Assembly: GCA_035236585.1 (NCBI GenBank)
Contig: CP141132.1
Span: 57,633,880-57,697,879 of the forward strand
Source of the DNA: Warburgia ugandensis
Lineage: Eukaryota; Streptophyta; Magnoliopsida; Canellales; Canellaceae
Direction: 5' to 3'
DNA length: 64,000 nt
Shown here piece after piece: positions 12,970 through 25,276 of this stretch (the stretch's first letter is position 1; each line of letters opens with the position of its first letter). Below the pieces are notes generated by a model that worked only from the letters and a program-made list of their open reading frames with translations, did not search any database and had not been told where the DNA came from. The translations under genes and the position numbers were made by a program.

Positions 12970-15105
12970 CAAAGATTCAAATTAAAGGACTTATTTAGGT
13001 AGTGGAATTTAGCTGACTCCTAATCGGGATAAGGCTTTGATGATGATGATTTAGGTGGTGGAATTTAGGACCATAGTGAAAAGACATTTTGAGAAGAGAC
13101 ACTAATGACAAACATAACTAGATATAAATCACATAAAGAGTCATTCTCTCATCAAGTTTTTATACTTCTCTTGAGTTTATCATTCTTCTTTCTCCTAATG
13201 TAATTTGACCTGATTGAAGTTTGGCTAATTGAGACTTGTGCGATGAGTCTTTAGAATTTACTTACACTAGTTCACACAAGGTTTGTAGTAACCTTTAAAT
13301 AGTTTTCAAGTAATTCTATAAGTGATCTCTTAATTTGGGAAGTCGTGGAAAATACATTTTAGAGAAAATATATTTATACGCACTACCAAGCAAAAATACT
13401 TTTTTTTTGTACTGTATTTACACTCTCTCCCCTTATTTTTTCTAATAATTTTATAGTGTATTATAAGAGTTTTCAAATATTCTTTTGTGATAAAAACATG
13501 TCACTAATAAGTGGGTAGGATTAGCCTTACTAAGATTAGTAGTGCTAGTGCAAGGAGATTGATTTCACATTTTGATTAAGTATCAATGTATGAGACAAGT
13601 GCCTATAAAAGTAATTTGGTTGGGGGCAAGGGGTAGTCATTGGAAGGACTTCACTTTATGTTAGCATAAGGGTTGTGTTGTCTTGCATGAGAGTAAGGGT
13701 TCTCTCAAGAGTGCTTGGCAGTCATTATTATTATTTTTCTATGGTATCTCTAATTTTATCACTTATGATTACCCAATTCCAATCTTTAGACTACTAGAAA
13801 ATGTGATAAAACATTGGGATGTTTACACAAAGTGAAGGTTCTAATTGAAAAATACAAGAATTTATGCAAAATATATGCATATAAATTTTGTTATTAATAT
13901 ATTTAATCAGGTGGGTTGTTGTTGGAGATTTTCATTGTTGATCAAATATATCTAATTTTGAGAATTAGTATACCAAATCTAAAATTTCAAAACTAAGAGT
14001 TGTATCTCAAAATTCACATCAAGTGATGGAATTGACTACCAATGTGAAAATTCATCTAATGAAGAGTCATTTTTATGAGAAAATAACTAGCTCCTGTTCT
14101 ATAGAAGGAGCCATTCCTCTCATTCTTAATATAAGATTTTCTAAATTATCTTTAGTTTCTTCTAATGATTATGCCAAATCAAAGTCTACGTAATGAGAGT
14201 TTTGTAGTGGGTAAAACTATTATGCACAAATGCCATTATCTTTTAATTGGAACCTTCACTTAGTGTAAGTACCTTAAAGTCTTATTGAATTTTTTGGTAG
14301 TATGAAGCTTGGAATTAAGTAAACCTATTTGTTAAAACTAGAGAAATAAAATACATAATATTACTATCAAGTAAGAAGTCAATTATGTTGCATTATAAAT
14401 AACTAGGTGCTAATCCCTAAATCTTACTCAATCATGAGATATCCCTTAACCCTCAGGATTATAGGAATTTTATAATGTTGGTTAATTAAATTTAAATTCA
14501 ATTCTTTTTCTAGAAATTTGAAAGGACTCATTTAGGTGGTGAAATTAACTACCAGGTGAAGAGACACTAGTGATGAAAATAACTACCCATAAATTTTATA
14601 AAAGGAATCATTCCCTTATTTTTCAAGACAAGTTATTATAAATTCTCTTGAGTTTATCTTTTATCTTTCTTCTATGTGATTCTTTCATATTGAAGCTTGC
14701 CTAATTGAGAGTTATGGGGTGAATTCTCATATGTTGCATATGCTTCCTACACAAGGCTTGTAGTATCCTTGATTGGCTTGCTGAGTAATTCCATAAGCAA
14801 TCTCTTAAGTTTGGAAAGTGATGACAAATAGGCTTTAAATAAACTATATTAATACATGCTTCCATACTACTATCTTTTATACTCCAGTTTCATTCCCTCT
14901 CCTTACTTTTCCAACAATTTTAATGTTTATTTTAAAGTTTTTCAAATTCTCTTTCGAGGTAAATGCATGTCACTAGTAAGTGATTAGTATTCGACTTACT
15001 GAGAGAAGTAGTAGATTTTACCACAAGGAAGTTGATTTCATTTCGTAGAAGTAATAGCACATGATACAAATGTCTATAAAAGTAATAGGAGCACTATAAT
15101 GACTT
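12970..15105 (+). repeat. Pair of diverged direct repeats, about 600-650 bp
   Basis: About 12980-13620 and 14515-15105 align with many shared blocks: CTTGAGTTTATC, CTAATTGAGA, AAGTGATCTCTTAA/AAGCAATCTCTTAA, CATGTCACTA(A/G)TAAGTG, and CTATAAAAGTAAT at the end. A shorter related piece lies near 14020-14100. Spacing is about 1.5 kb with no coding remnant between. They may be LTRs of a small non-autonomous element or a tandem segmental repeat. Confidence 0.6.
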
Positions 15106-15779
15106 ATGTCGACATCGTTGGCCCAAGAATCCCTAATTTTGATGATAATAAAACCAATATCAAGTCTTTGTAACATCTTCTGTGAGTGTGCAAGATAATT
15201 AGTTGGAGTTGAAAACCATTCATGATGAATTGAGCAAGTTTTAGGATTTAGAAGGATTGAAAGATCAAAATTTTGACAAATTAAGCTGACTATATTTCAT
15301 ATGAACTTGACTAGAGATAACTTTCACAACTACCATTAAGAAATTTGACTCTTACAAATCTAGTCTCCTTTATTTTAGAAGACCTTAAAACTTGAAGCTC
15401 AACCAAATACTGCTAAAAGCCCAAAAAATTGAGTCAGCTATTTTTATCAACTGATCATAATTTGGAATCCAGTTGATTGTTTTCATGCTCCAGAGTTAAC
15501 AAAAATTAACTCTCAATTTTCCCAAGATTAAGTTTTTTTTTTTTTTTCTCAAAACATCCAACTTTTCTTCATTGGTGTAAAGGAGATATGTTTCATGATC
15601 TAGCTAAACATTCTCAATACAAGTCTATTGATTTTTGAGGATTAAGATCTTACTAAGGAAGAAAGTCATTCTGCAAATCGAGTCAACAGTTGAAATGAAT
15701 TGAGTTAATTGTTTTTTAGAAGAAAGTTAAAAAAATGACTCACAAAATTTTCTTGAGTAGGTTGAATTTATTTGGAAAA

Positions 15780-16075
15780 TGTTGATGTTTAACTGCAAGT
15801 ACACATGCTATTGTAGTATAGCTATTCAAATACGGGTCGATCCCACAGGGACTCGTTCTAAAAATAAGAATTTTAAACAAAATTTAATTATTTAAAACTT
15901 AAAAAAAATAACAGAAATATACTAACAGTGAAATAAATATTCAGTTTTATTGAAATAATGCAATTTACAGAAAGTCTAAGTTCAAAAAACATAAATGTTG
16001 ATTGTTTTACCGCAAGTGCACGGGCTATTGTAGGGTAGCTTATGCAAGTACGGGTCGATCCCACGAGGACTTGAT
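15780..16075 (+). repeat. Two tandem copies of the CGCAAGTGCACGGG motif
   Basis: 15780-15870 and 15996-16075 share TGTTGAT, a GCAAGTGCACGGGCTATTGT-like block, TACGGGTCGATCCCAC and the following AAAATCTAATTATTTAAAA. A degenerate third copy is at 10018. Confidence 0.8.
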
Positions 16076-16744
16076 TTAAAATGGAGTTTTCAATAAAATC
16101 TAATTATTTAAAATTAAAAATAAATCACTCAAAATTACTGAAATTATTGAAATAAGAATCAATGTTTAGATCTACTCAAATTCTCAAAAATACAAAATTT
16201 CCAGTTCTGAAATAAAACAAATAAAATCAAATAATGAGAAAAAACTGCTTCCCTAGATCAATCTTCATCAAAATCTTCAGTTCTGGTCTTCTAAAAGCTA
16301 ATCTTCCTTTACAGATATCTTCAACCCATTCTTGATTAGTGATCCACCTGCCTGATTTGGATGTGATTCTTCAAAATGGTCAAGATCTGGACTAAATTGT
16401 GATTTCAAGATTTGGACGGCTTAGATTGATTTTTGGATTTCAGATCTAAGATCAGAAGTGTTGGTTATGTCTAGGGATGTCCTAAGAATGAACCTGTAAA
16501 ATTAATTTGAAATTAGATGAGAAAAGAAGGAGAAATTGAAGATTTGGTTTTGATTAAGGCTAACCCGTTGATGGGTTAGGCCTTAATTGATCTGATTCAG
16601 ATTAGGCAGTTCCTGGATAAGAAAAATGCAGATAAAACAAAACCGGAATAAAACAGGACACAGATGGAATTAAAAGAAAAGGACAGAATTGTAATTGTTT
16701 TAAAGGAGAAAGGGGCAAAACCGGAATTACATGAAAAATCTGGT

Positions 16745-17800
16745 TTTTAGAAAAAAACCAGACGAAGAGGGAGAGAAACGAAGGAGGAGAAACCGGAGGA
16801 GAAGGGGAAGAGAGAGGAGAAGAGAGGAGAGGAGAGGAGAAGAAAAACCAGGTGCTGGGTTTTCTCCGGTGTTGGGTTGTTCCTGCCGGTGACTGGATCG
16901 ACGCTGTTCGGTCTGGCTTGGCTTGGGCAGATGGGGAGAAGAGGAGGTGCTAGTGTGTTGAAGCAAGACCCAATTGGAGATGTTGTCAAGTGGAGAGGAG
17001 GTAGAAACGATCTAGGTTAAGCCTGGTTGGCAAAGGCGATGGGAGCAAGCCGATTGGAGAGACGGGGACGGCCTGGGCTGAGAAGGAGAACAAAGCAGAA
17101 AGGGACGTGAGAGAGGATGGTGGAAGAGAGGAGAAGAGGTGGGTGAGCAGGGGAGGTAGAGGAGAGTAAAGAAGAAGGCTAGAAGCTGACCAGTGGGGAA
17201 GGAGGTGCAATGGATGTGGAGTCAAGCAAACAAGGGAAAGTGGGAGATTGGGATCGGTTCTGGTCAATGGGGGTGATTGAGCGGTGAAGCAGATTGGGGC
17301 GTTGAAGGAGAAGCAGGGTGTAGGAAAGAAGAGTTATGAGAAAGAAGGGAGAAGAAAGAATGAGAGGAGAAGAGAGAAGTGGGAGATGGTGGAAGAGGAG
17401 AGAGAGCAAGAGGAAGGGTAGAACGTGAAGATGGGAAGAGAGGAGAAGAAGTGGGTAAGAAGGAGAAGAAGAGGGAGAGTTGGGTACGGTTGGGTGTAGG
17501 GAAGAAGAGGTTGGAAAAGAGAGGAAGATGGGGATAGAGAGAGGAGAGAAAGTAGAATGGAGAGAAGGAGAATGAGAAGTAGAAGATGGGTGATAAAGAC
17601 GTTGAGAGAAGGAGAAGAAAAGTAAGGAAAGTGGGTACGTGAGAGTGAGAGTGAGGAAGGAAAAAGTAAAAGTAAAAGGAAAGAAGGAAAAAGGAAAAGG
17701 AGAAGGAAAAGGAAAAGGAAAAAGAAAGAAAAGAGAAAAGGAAGGAAAAGGAGGAAAAAGAAAAAGAAAAAGAAAAGGAAAGAAAGAAGTGGGGGAAAGG
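16745..17800 (+). repeat. Polypurine tract 1
   Basis: About 1 kb with overwhelmingly A/G on the + strand, purest at 17640-17790, where GGAAAA/GAAAAG words repeat. Apparent ORFs on either strand (Lys/Arg/Glu/Gly on +, Ser/Phe/Leu/Pro on -) reflect composition, not coding. Confidence 0.85.
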
Positions 17801-18379
17801 GTTGCCTTTTTCTCCATGATTCTAAATTTAGCTCCCTTGTCTTCTAGGAAACTATCACATCCATCTTCATGGGTGATCTGGTCCATCCATTCCTCTTTAA
17901 GATGATCTGCATCATTATCTTTTAATCATAGCCGTCCGTGCGTCCCTTGGTTGATCTGCAAAAGAAAAGATTAAATTAGAATCATCTGAACCGTACATTA
18001 GTCATCTAATGAGCTCTAATGATCATCTGACCGTTGATTTTGACAAATTAAGATTTGGATGGTCAATTTGATTTAAATTCAAAATCAAGCTACGTTTTGT
18101 AAAATTGAACGGTTAGATGATCTAATTGAATACTAAATTAGGGGTATTTTGACCAAAATTAAATACTTAATAATAAAATGAAATTAATTAAACATCCCTG
18201 AATTACATTGTCCGTGGAGAGCACTATCCCTAGATAAGCATTGTCCTTGGATTACTTTAAAAACAAAATAGAAGAATGATAGGACAAAATTGGAATAAGA
18301 TGAAAGAGGATTGAAATGAAATTTTATTTATTTTGACAAAGGCAATTCTGGAATTTGTTCAATTTTCTGGTTTTAAACA

Positions 18380-19500
18380 AAAACCAGATGAGAAGGGGAA
18401 GGGGAAAAGGGAAGAGGAGGAGAGGGGAAGGAAATAAGAGGAAAACCCGAATCTGGGTTTTCTTTTTCTTAGCCGGCCGGAGATCGACGCCGGTGAGGTG
18501 GATTCGCCTGAGAAGAAGGGAAATCAGGCAAAATTAGAGAAGGAGGAGGTGCAGTGATGTAGAGGCCGGTAGAGTAGTGCCTACCTGGCGGTGCTGGAAA
18601 GGAGCAAATGACGCATAAAGAAGGAGATCTGAACGTCGGGGGCGTTGTTTGGTGGAGTGCTGGAGAACGCAGACCAAGCTCTTCCAGGTGCTCCAGACCT
18701 TGCCGGAATCGATGATCTAGGTCGATGACGACCTGGTGCTGTGTTGAAGCAAAGTTCGAGGAATAAGAGAGAGAGAGCCATGAGAGAGAGAGAATGGGGG
18801 AAGAGAGAACGAGGGGGAGAGATGGATAGAAAGAAGGAAGCAGGGAGAAACGAGAGAGAGATGGTTGTTGGATTTGGCCGACCACTCGAGATGGAGATTG
18901 GATCTGAGCGGTAAACAAAAGAGTGGAACGAGAGGGAGAAGGGATAAATAGTAAACCGGGATAGGTGTGTGGATGACGATGGAGATGAAGAACGGGAGAG
19001 CTGGGCTATGATTGAGAATGATGAGGGAGTGTGCGGTGGCTTCCGGTGACTCGAAGAAAGATGGGAAGATTGTGGGGGAAGGTGGTTGGTGGGCAGACAA
19101 AGCAAACATAGGAGATGATGGGCTGGGCGACCAGTAGAGATGGCTGGGGACTACTAGTGACGACAATAGAGGTCTGATTCAGGTGTAGTGACGAGGGAGA
19201 GAAGAGGGATACAAGGGAGAGAAAGGAGGTGGTCTGCTTCTACGGTCCAGCCAAGAAGGACAGCGGGGAGGGAGAATAAGGGAATGGAGACAAGAGGCGG
19301 GGAAGAGTCAGCCAGCCCAACGAGAGAAGAATTGAAGAGAGTGTAGAGAAGAGGAGGGTGATGGAAAGAAGAGGAAGATGAGAGGAGTTTGGCTGGAGAG
19401 ATAGATACGTGAGAGGGAGAAAGAGAGGAGAGATGTGTGAGAGAGAGAGGGCAAGAGAGAGATACGTGAGAGATGGAGAGGTGAGACATATGGAGAAGGA
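18380..19500 (+). repeat. Polypurine tract 2
   Basis: The second purine-rich tract of the duplicated unit, with GAGAGA-rich stretches at 18760-18870 and 19380-19470. Four overlapping minus-strand frames here are low-complexity and rejected as genes. Confidence 0.8.
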
Positions 19501-20252
19501 GTAGGATTCACCAGTAGTACAGTCTTGCCAAACTCTGCAAGACTACTTTATTGTTCAAATTTCTTCTGTCTAGGAGTCTTCAAAGTCCTCTCTTTTCAGG
19601 AAACTTCATCATTCTCATCTAATCTCCTTGATTTGATTTGAATCATCTAAGCTTGAGTTGCTTGATCTGCAGTACACAGGACCTAATTATAATCATCTAA
19701 ACCATTCATTACTCTTCTGAGTAGCTCCGATGATCATTTGACCGTTAAATCTTACAATTCAACGGTTAGATGACCAATTAAAGCTAAAATAAAATATTTT
19801 ATATAAAATCTTGAATTTGATGGCCTAGATGTTCTAATTGAATACTAAATTAGGGGTATTTTGACCAAAATTGAACACTTAACAGAAATCAAGTTCATTA
19901 TTTTCATTCTAGTCAACTTTTTAATAATTGAGTTAACTATTTGTAAGAGACGACTTGGTGAAATATTTTGGCTTGAACATGTCTAGTTGATTGTTTTATG
20001 AATGCAATCGATTAACTAACAAACTACTTGGGTTTCAATTCTAAGTAGAAAATCTAGTCAACTTTCTAGGATTAAAAGTAAACTATTTTTAGTGGGTGTT
20101 CATAGACTAATTATATGTGGAATCAAGTCAACAATTTTGAGAGACAAGTGTGCAATATATTATTTTCATATTTGAAATCCTAACTCTTAGTGAGCTGCAT
20201 CTACTACCAACTATTAGAATTTTGTCTCCAATGGATCTATTAGTGTGACTAC

Positions 20253-20259
20253 TATAAAT
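20253..20259 (+). promoter_or_regulatory. TATA box of the SIRE-like LTR
   Basis: TATAAAT followed by TGGAGACACTAGAATCATT, about 480 bp before the LTR end, as in other LTRs of this class. Confidence 0.55.
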
Positions 20260-20736
20260 TGGAGACACTAGAATCATTCAAACCTACATCTCATTCAAGT
20301 ACCTCTAAGCTTCTTGCTTTTTTCCTTCTTTTTTCTTAAACTTATGTATCGAACATTTTCTCTCTATCTTTTGGACTAGCAGTATCCTTTGAGGGATACT
20401 TTTTCTTTTTCTAAACTTCTTTTATATTTGAGAGATTGGTATAGCTTTTTTTTTTCTTAGAGATATTTTTAAGTGCCACAACTACTCTTTTCCTTTGCTT
20501 ATGACTAGCACAATGGCAATTGGTGTTACAAAATCTTGTAGGGAGATAGTGGAACTCAAGGTAGGTATTACTTTGAGAGAGTGGATGTAGGTGCCTTAGT
20601 TTGTTTGCCAAACCATTATAAAGTCTCTGTGTCTAGCTTCTTTTGTGCCATTGTTTTGATTTCTAAAATTATTCTTACCATTAGTGCTTGAATGAAAAGT
20701 AAATGTTTTAAAAAAAATTTAGGGCCACCTCACAAT

Positions 20737-20748
20737 TGGTATTAGAGC
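20737..20748 (+). other. Primer-binding site (tRNA-iMet type)
   Basis: TGGTATTAGAGC matches the standard TGGTATCAGAGC at 11 of 12 positions and follows the CCTCACA end of the LTR. Confidence 0.8.
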
Positions 20749-22450
20749 GAGCACTCTTATTTTCAATAAGAGTAAAAGATCGACATTTTGAGTTCTCAAC
20801 TTTATGATTTAGGGGTATTGAAAATGGTCAAAAAAATTCATTGGCATTTCTCACCTAGGAATTAAAGTTGGGGCAATTGATTTTGAAATACTATTACATG
20901 TTATAGATGTCAATGCATCATATAGTGTGCTTTAAGGATGTCGATGGTTTCACGACAATGAAATAATCTCATCTACATTCCCCCCAATTATTTTATATGT
21001 AAAAGATGATATCAAGAAATGTGTTTGGGCTTACTCTCATCCTTTTATTATTGTAGAGTCGAATACAGCCAATGTGAGATTCCATCTCCCTAATAGTATT
21101 GAAGCTCAAGAGCCAAAATTGGTGTAAGAAATGTGTGCTAGCCAAGCAATATTATTGAGCTGCTTCTTTTGATAGTTACACATCAAAGATCTTCTTGAAG
21201 GGATTAATGAACGAAGAAAGCCAAAGCCTATAAATCCATCTAATGACATTACAGTTAGCTCTCTAGCATATGATGCAACAGATGAGTGTTGAGATAAATT
21301 ATCCTAAAGTCTTGCTATCCTATGAAGTTATTGCTCAAGAAGAGTAAAAAAGCCCACTAAGTACAGAGGGACTAAGCTCAAGCCTTCTAAGCATGGAGTT
21401 GGATACCCAAAGCCTAAGCTTGTCATCATACTCATAAGCCTAAATATTGTCACTATCTTAAAAGTTGACGATGCTTCTCATTTGACAACAAATGTGAACA
21501 AACAAATACCTACACCAAAGGACAAAATGCAAGCTACTCTTCCTACTTTTAAAGGTTTAGAAAATAATAGTCAAACTACTATAGTTTATTGAATTGAACT
21601 TAACTTATGCACCCCAAAAGACTTGAGGCCTATTTTCATAAGTGCTTCATTGTATGAAGAAGAGAAGTAAATTTAGGTAACTTTTCAAGAACAAATGAAG
21701 ATATCTTATCTTGGACATATCATGAGATATAAGGGTTACTCATCATTTAGTTGATTGTAAACTAGCTATAAATTCCAACAGTTAGAAAGCTTATGAAGAG
21801 CCTCTACAAGAGAGAGTAAATATCCTAAGTAGATAACTAATATTGTGCATGTCCAAAAGAAAAATGAACAAATTCACATATGTATTAATGTCGACCATTT
21901 TTCATTACTAATCACAGAAATCCTCACAAATGTTGCAGTTGGCTATGAGAAATTTATTCTTTATAGATGGATCTTCTTGATATAACCATATCATAATAGA
22001 TTGCAAGGATGAAAATGTATTGGCACTTGGTACATCTAACGGCATATTCTACTATAAAGTTGTGTCCTTTTGACCTAAACTAAGTTTTCATCAAATGAGC
22101 TTGGTTGAGCCTTGATAGGATTAGATGCTCAAAAGTGTCCTAGTAAGTAGGCATTGCATTCTTCCATCCAAGGCAATTATCTTTTGTAGATTTAAATCAC
22201 CCATCATGTTTGGAACTTTTCAAAATCTAAGTTTGGTTCACCATTAGGTGCTTTTAACCTATGTTTCTTTGGATGAAAAACCAAGACTATTCATTTGTAT
22301 TTAATTTTTCAACAATCCAAATCAAGGATTGCCCAAATGCATTATTTTTTGGTGGATTACTTAATTTATATACATCACACATGATGAACGATTTAGATCT
22401 TCCAAAAAATGCTTTGGCAACATCTACTTCTAAGGACACTCATTAGCGTC
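20749..22450 (+). mobile_element. Eroded internal region of the SIRE-like element
   Basis: The sequence lies where gag should begin. No frame longer than about 60 residues survives and no confident domain is readable. A stretch at 21330-21430 rich in AAGCC words recalls Lys/Pro-rich gag linkers, but this is weak. It carries no other recognised feature. Confidence 0.4.
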
Positions 22451-22658
22451 CACTCCTACTGGGACTCTAGTTTGATTATATATGTTTTATTCCAGATTTG
22501 AGATGTTGAGGCCATTTATCTATATTTCCAGCATTCGTGCTCTAACTTGCTGTATGCTTGAAATAGTTTTTGATGCTAAGTTATATTACCTCATGTACAC
22601 CTAGCATGGAAGATGGTTCAAATACAACTTTAAGAGAATCTACTCCAACAGCAATTCT

Positions 22659-23258
22659 AAGTGCATGTTTGATTATTATTTTGTATTCTAGAATATTTCA
22701 CAATAGAAACTGTTGAGTTATCTATTGTGAAATATTCTACAATACAGTAAAAGTAATTAAAGAAATGCTAGTATAAAGACGATAGCAGCACCCTGACAAT
22801 GGTAAAGCAGCTCCGCTTTTCTGCGATGAGCCCCATATCCCATTGGTCCAAGCTGTTCATCTAATACAATTGACTTTGGATATCCCGTGGCCTAAAATTG
22901 TGTCCAAAAGAAATCCAGTTGCAACCAAGAAATGATGTTTTCATATTGCTAGATATGGATTGTCAAAAGCCCTCTAGAAGAAATAGTTTGCATTCAACGA
23001 ACTAAAGCACATTTTCTTTGAAGCCAATGACTTTATTTTGGAATGAATTTTGGGTCACAAGATATCCAATGTCAGTATTGTCAAATGAATGACTTGGATC
23101 AATGTTATGTGCCACTATAGAGAAGTGAAAGTGCTTCACCATTGTTAGGATGCTATCACTCTTTATACCAGCATTCCTCAATCACATAAATCCAGCTTGT
23201 GAAATATGCTACAATACAATAAAACACAATTAAAATCAGTTTCCCAAATATGCACTTA
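22659..23258. mobile_element. Foldback MITE, about 600 bp
   Basis: Starts AAGTGCATGTTTG and ends with its inverted counterpart CAAATATGCACTT. The inverted similarity continues inward for over 120 bp: the left arm has AATGCTAGTATAAAGACGAT then CCTGACAATGGTAAAGCA, and the right arm read in reverse has AATGCTGGTATAAAGAGTGAT then CCTAACAATGGTGAAGCA. An extra hairpin sits in the left arm (ATATTTCACAATAG with CTATTGTGAAATAT, 22691-22741). Flanks AATTCT and AATTCA may be a 6-bp target duplication with one mismatch. There is no coding capacity. The superfamily is unresolved. Confidence 0.75.
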
Positions 23259-25276
23259 ATTCATTTTTTTTCAAAAATGGATACTATAACAATATAAGGA
23301 AAGTAATTTGATATAATAAATTAGTCAATAAATAGGTCCACAAGAAGCCAACCGCACTCTCTTATCCCACAAGATCCATTCAAATATCATTAAAGCTTCA
23401 AACCTAGAGAACATAAATGTAATTAAGAACTATTTATTTATAATAAGAACTACTAATTTGCCACTTTTAAACTGAGACGCGAGGCTTTCTCCATAAAAAA
23501 GGGGAAAGATAAGACACCACACTAGTACCTCATGTGCAGTCAATTAGTTTCCCCATGTCCAAGTTGAAGACAGTTACCCATGTATAAGGGAAACGAAGAA
23601 GACAACCCTACATGTGACTTCTTTTGAAAGATACAACCCGTTCATCTTGTTTAGAATGTCTTGAATTATTTGAATATCAAATTTCCCAATCATTAGATGC
23701 TTATAGCCTATTTTACGTACATTTGAAATTATAGCCACCGATTTTTTTTTAAAATTTCAAAGACCGAATAATACGTTAGAATCATCCAAATGCACAGATT
23801 TTTCATGGACCTCCTAATTTTAGTAAGCAAAACAATGTGAACACCTTAGATCTTCCAAAATAAGTTATCGTCCATAAAAAAAATGGAGGGTTGATTTCTT
23901 TTCACACCTTGGTACCGACTTTTACGCAAACTATAACTCTAAAGGAGAAACAAACTCAAAAGCTAGGATTTTTTACGAGCATTTTTAGGGTGTCACTTTA
24001 AATAGGGAGCACGATGCATGTAGATTTTAGAAATTGTGATGTAGAGTTTTAATGGAACCGACGCTACTATAGTCTTTACGCGCACCCAATATAAAATTTG
24101 ACCATTTAAGCACATTTTGCGGACATAAAATGATGTCTGGTTTGTGCTTACCTGTTCTTATTTGTATAAAATATCATTTATTAGAGTACGAGGAAAATGA
24201 TGGAAACAAGAGAAACGAAATTGATGTCCATAATTCCTCATTGGTTCATGTAACTCGAAACAATTTCTACAGGTAATCTCTTCCAAACTCCCTAAATTTC
24301 TCATTGGACCATCAAACAGAAAAGAAAAACATAAAAGGCCAACATCCGGATGCTATTCACTAGCTTGGGCTCCAGATATCTATAGAATGAATCACCACTA
24401 ACTTGTTTCTTAGAAGTTACATTCACCCGCCAAGCTGCACATTGTACCTTCATAGTCTTTTAATTGGGCCGATGTGTGCCTAGGCCACTTCCAAAATTTC
24501 TGTCCAATTTGACTCCTGCACAACCGCCCGGAACAGGCAACAGCAGATCTAGTTTCAGGGCACAAGTACACCGCCATCCTTGTCCTTATATATGAGCTAA
24601 CTACAACTTTTTTCTTTTGTTTGTCTTTCTCCTTTAATTTCACTAAGAGGTAAAAATATGTCTCCATAGCATATAGCACCAGTGTGACTAGTAGTTACAG
24701 GCCATAATAGTAGGTTCAGCTAGAAAGGTATAAAGAAAGAGTGACCTTTGATTCTGTCTCTACATAAAACAGGTCTAAAATAATACATATGGAAAGCTAA
24801 AACTTATGTACTCTGTGACTGGTGAATTCTGAGATCTAAATCCTTCTCCGTCGTTAAGGTTAGGTAAAAAGTAACTGCAGTAAAATGCAGCTGTAGCCTA
24901 GCATACAAAGAGTGATAGGCTCTACTCTCTCCACAGCTTTATCTTTCTTCAAATGCACCCGGCACGGGGCTTGACTCTATGAGCTGTTCTTCTTGAGAAA
25001 AGCTGTGTGTTTCTCTCCTGTTTTCCCTCGTAGAAATCACTCAGATCTGAATTTCATATCTCAAACCTTGTCCAAGTAGGAATCTGTTGCATACTACCAG
25101 GACCCAGCCAACTGATCGTACATACTCTGGTATCTGATCGGTTCTGAGTTCTTCTCCGAGTTCAAATAGTTGTTGGGTTCAGAACTACGCGAGGCTGAGA
25201 GGATGCTTAGAAATGCAAAATGTTCGTGTCGTTCGTCCAGAAAAGGTCGGTTGAACTTGTTGCATTAGTCACTTCC
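23259..25276. other. No recognisable feature
   Basis: About 2 kb of mixed-composition sequence. The minus frame 24410-24679 shows no domain. It lacks the codon pattern or splice context of a gene. Confidence 0.4.

Larger units (their letters stand above)
16620..19880 (+). repeat. Direct duplication of an approximately 1.7-kb unit
   Basis: Unit 1 (about 16620-18170) and unit 2 (about 18250-19880) share the same plan: an AACCAGA/GAAAACC segment, a long GA-rich tract, GATCATCTGACCGTT / GATCATTTGACCGTT, AACGGTTAGATGA, and an identical 40-base block at 18121-18160 and 19832-19871. The offset is 1711 bp. The middle parts diverge by length change in the purine tract. Confidence 0.75.
15780..19890 (+). 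mobile_element. Noncoding purine-rich element nested in the LTR
   Basis: The block opens with two tandem copies (15780 and 15996, about 216 bp apart) of a TGTTGATxGTTT / CGCAAGTGCAC / GGGTCGATCCCAC motif. It continues as two long related units rich in purine on the + strand and ends near 19890, where the interrupted LTR resumes. No protein motif is found in any frame. The long minus-strand frames are Ser/Leu/Pro/Phe-rich readings of polypyrimidine. It is probably a non-autonomous retroelement, but its exact ends and target duplication were not found. Confidence 0.5.
15117..20734 (+). mobile_element. SIRE-like Copia 5' LTR split by an insertion
   Basis: GTTGGCCCAAGAATCCCTAA followed by TTTTGATGATAATAAAACC at 15118 is the typical start of SIRE/Maximus-class Copia LTRs. 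The body repeats AGTTGATT/AGTCAACT-type words both at 15430-15780 and at 19900-20160. A TATA box follows at 20253, and the LTR ends at about 20734 just before a primer-binding site at 20737. Removing the unlike block 15780-19890 leaves an LTR of about 1.5 kb, a normal size for this class. No matching 3' LTR was recognised in the window. Confidence 0.6.

Noticed and set aside
17179-17886. Minus-strand open frame of 235 residues
   Set aside because: Ser/Phe/Leu/Pro low-complexity reading of the polypurine tract; no domain, no ordinary codon use, and it sits inside a duplicated noncoding element.
18469-19511. Several overlapping minus-strand frames of 67-174 residues
   Set aside because: They occupy all three frames of the same polypyrimidine sequence, which is expected from composition and not from coding.
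24410-24679. Minus-strand frame of 89 residues
   Set aside because: No domain, no supporting context; within chance expectation for this composition.
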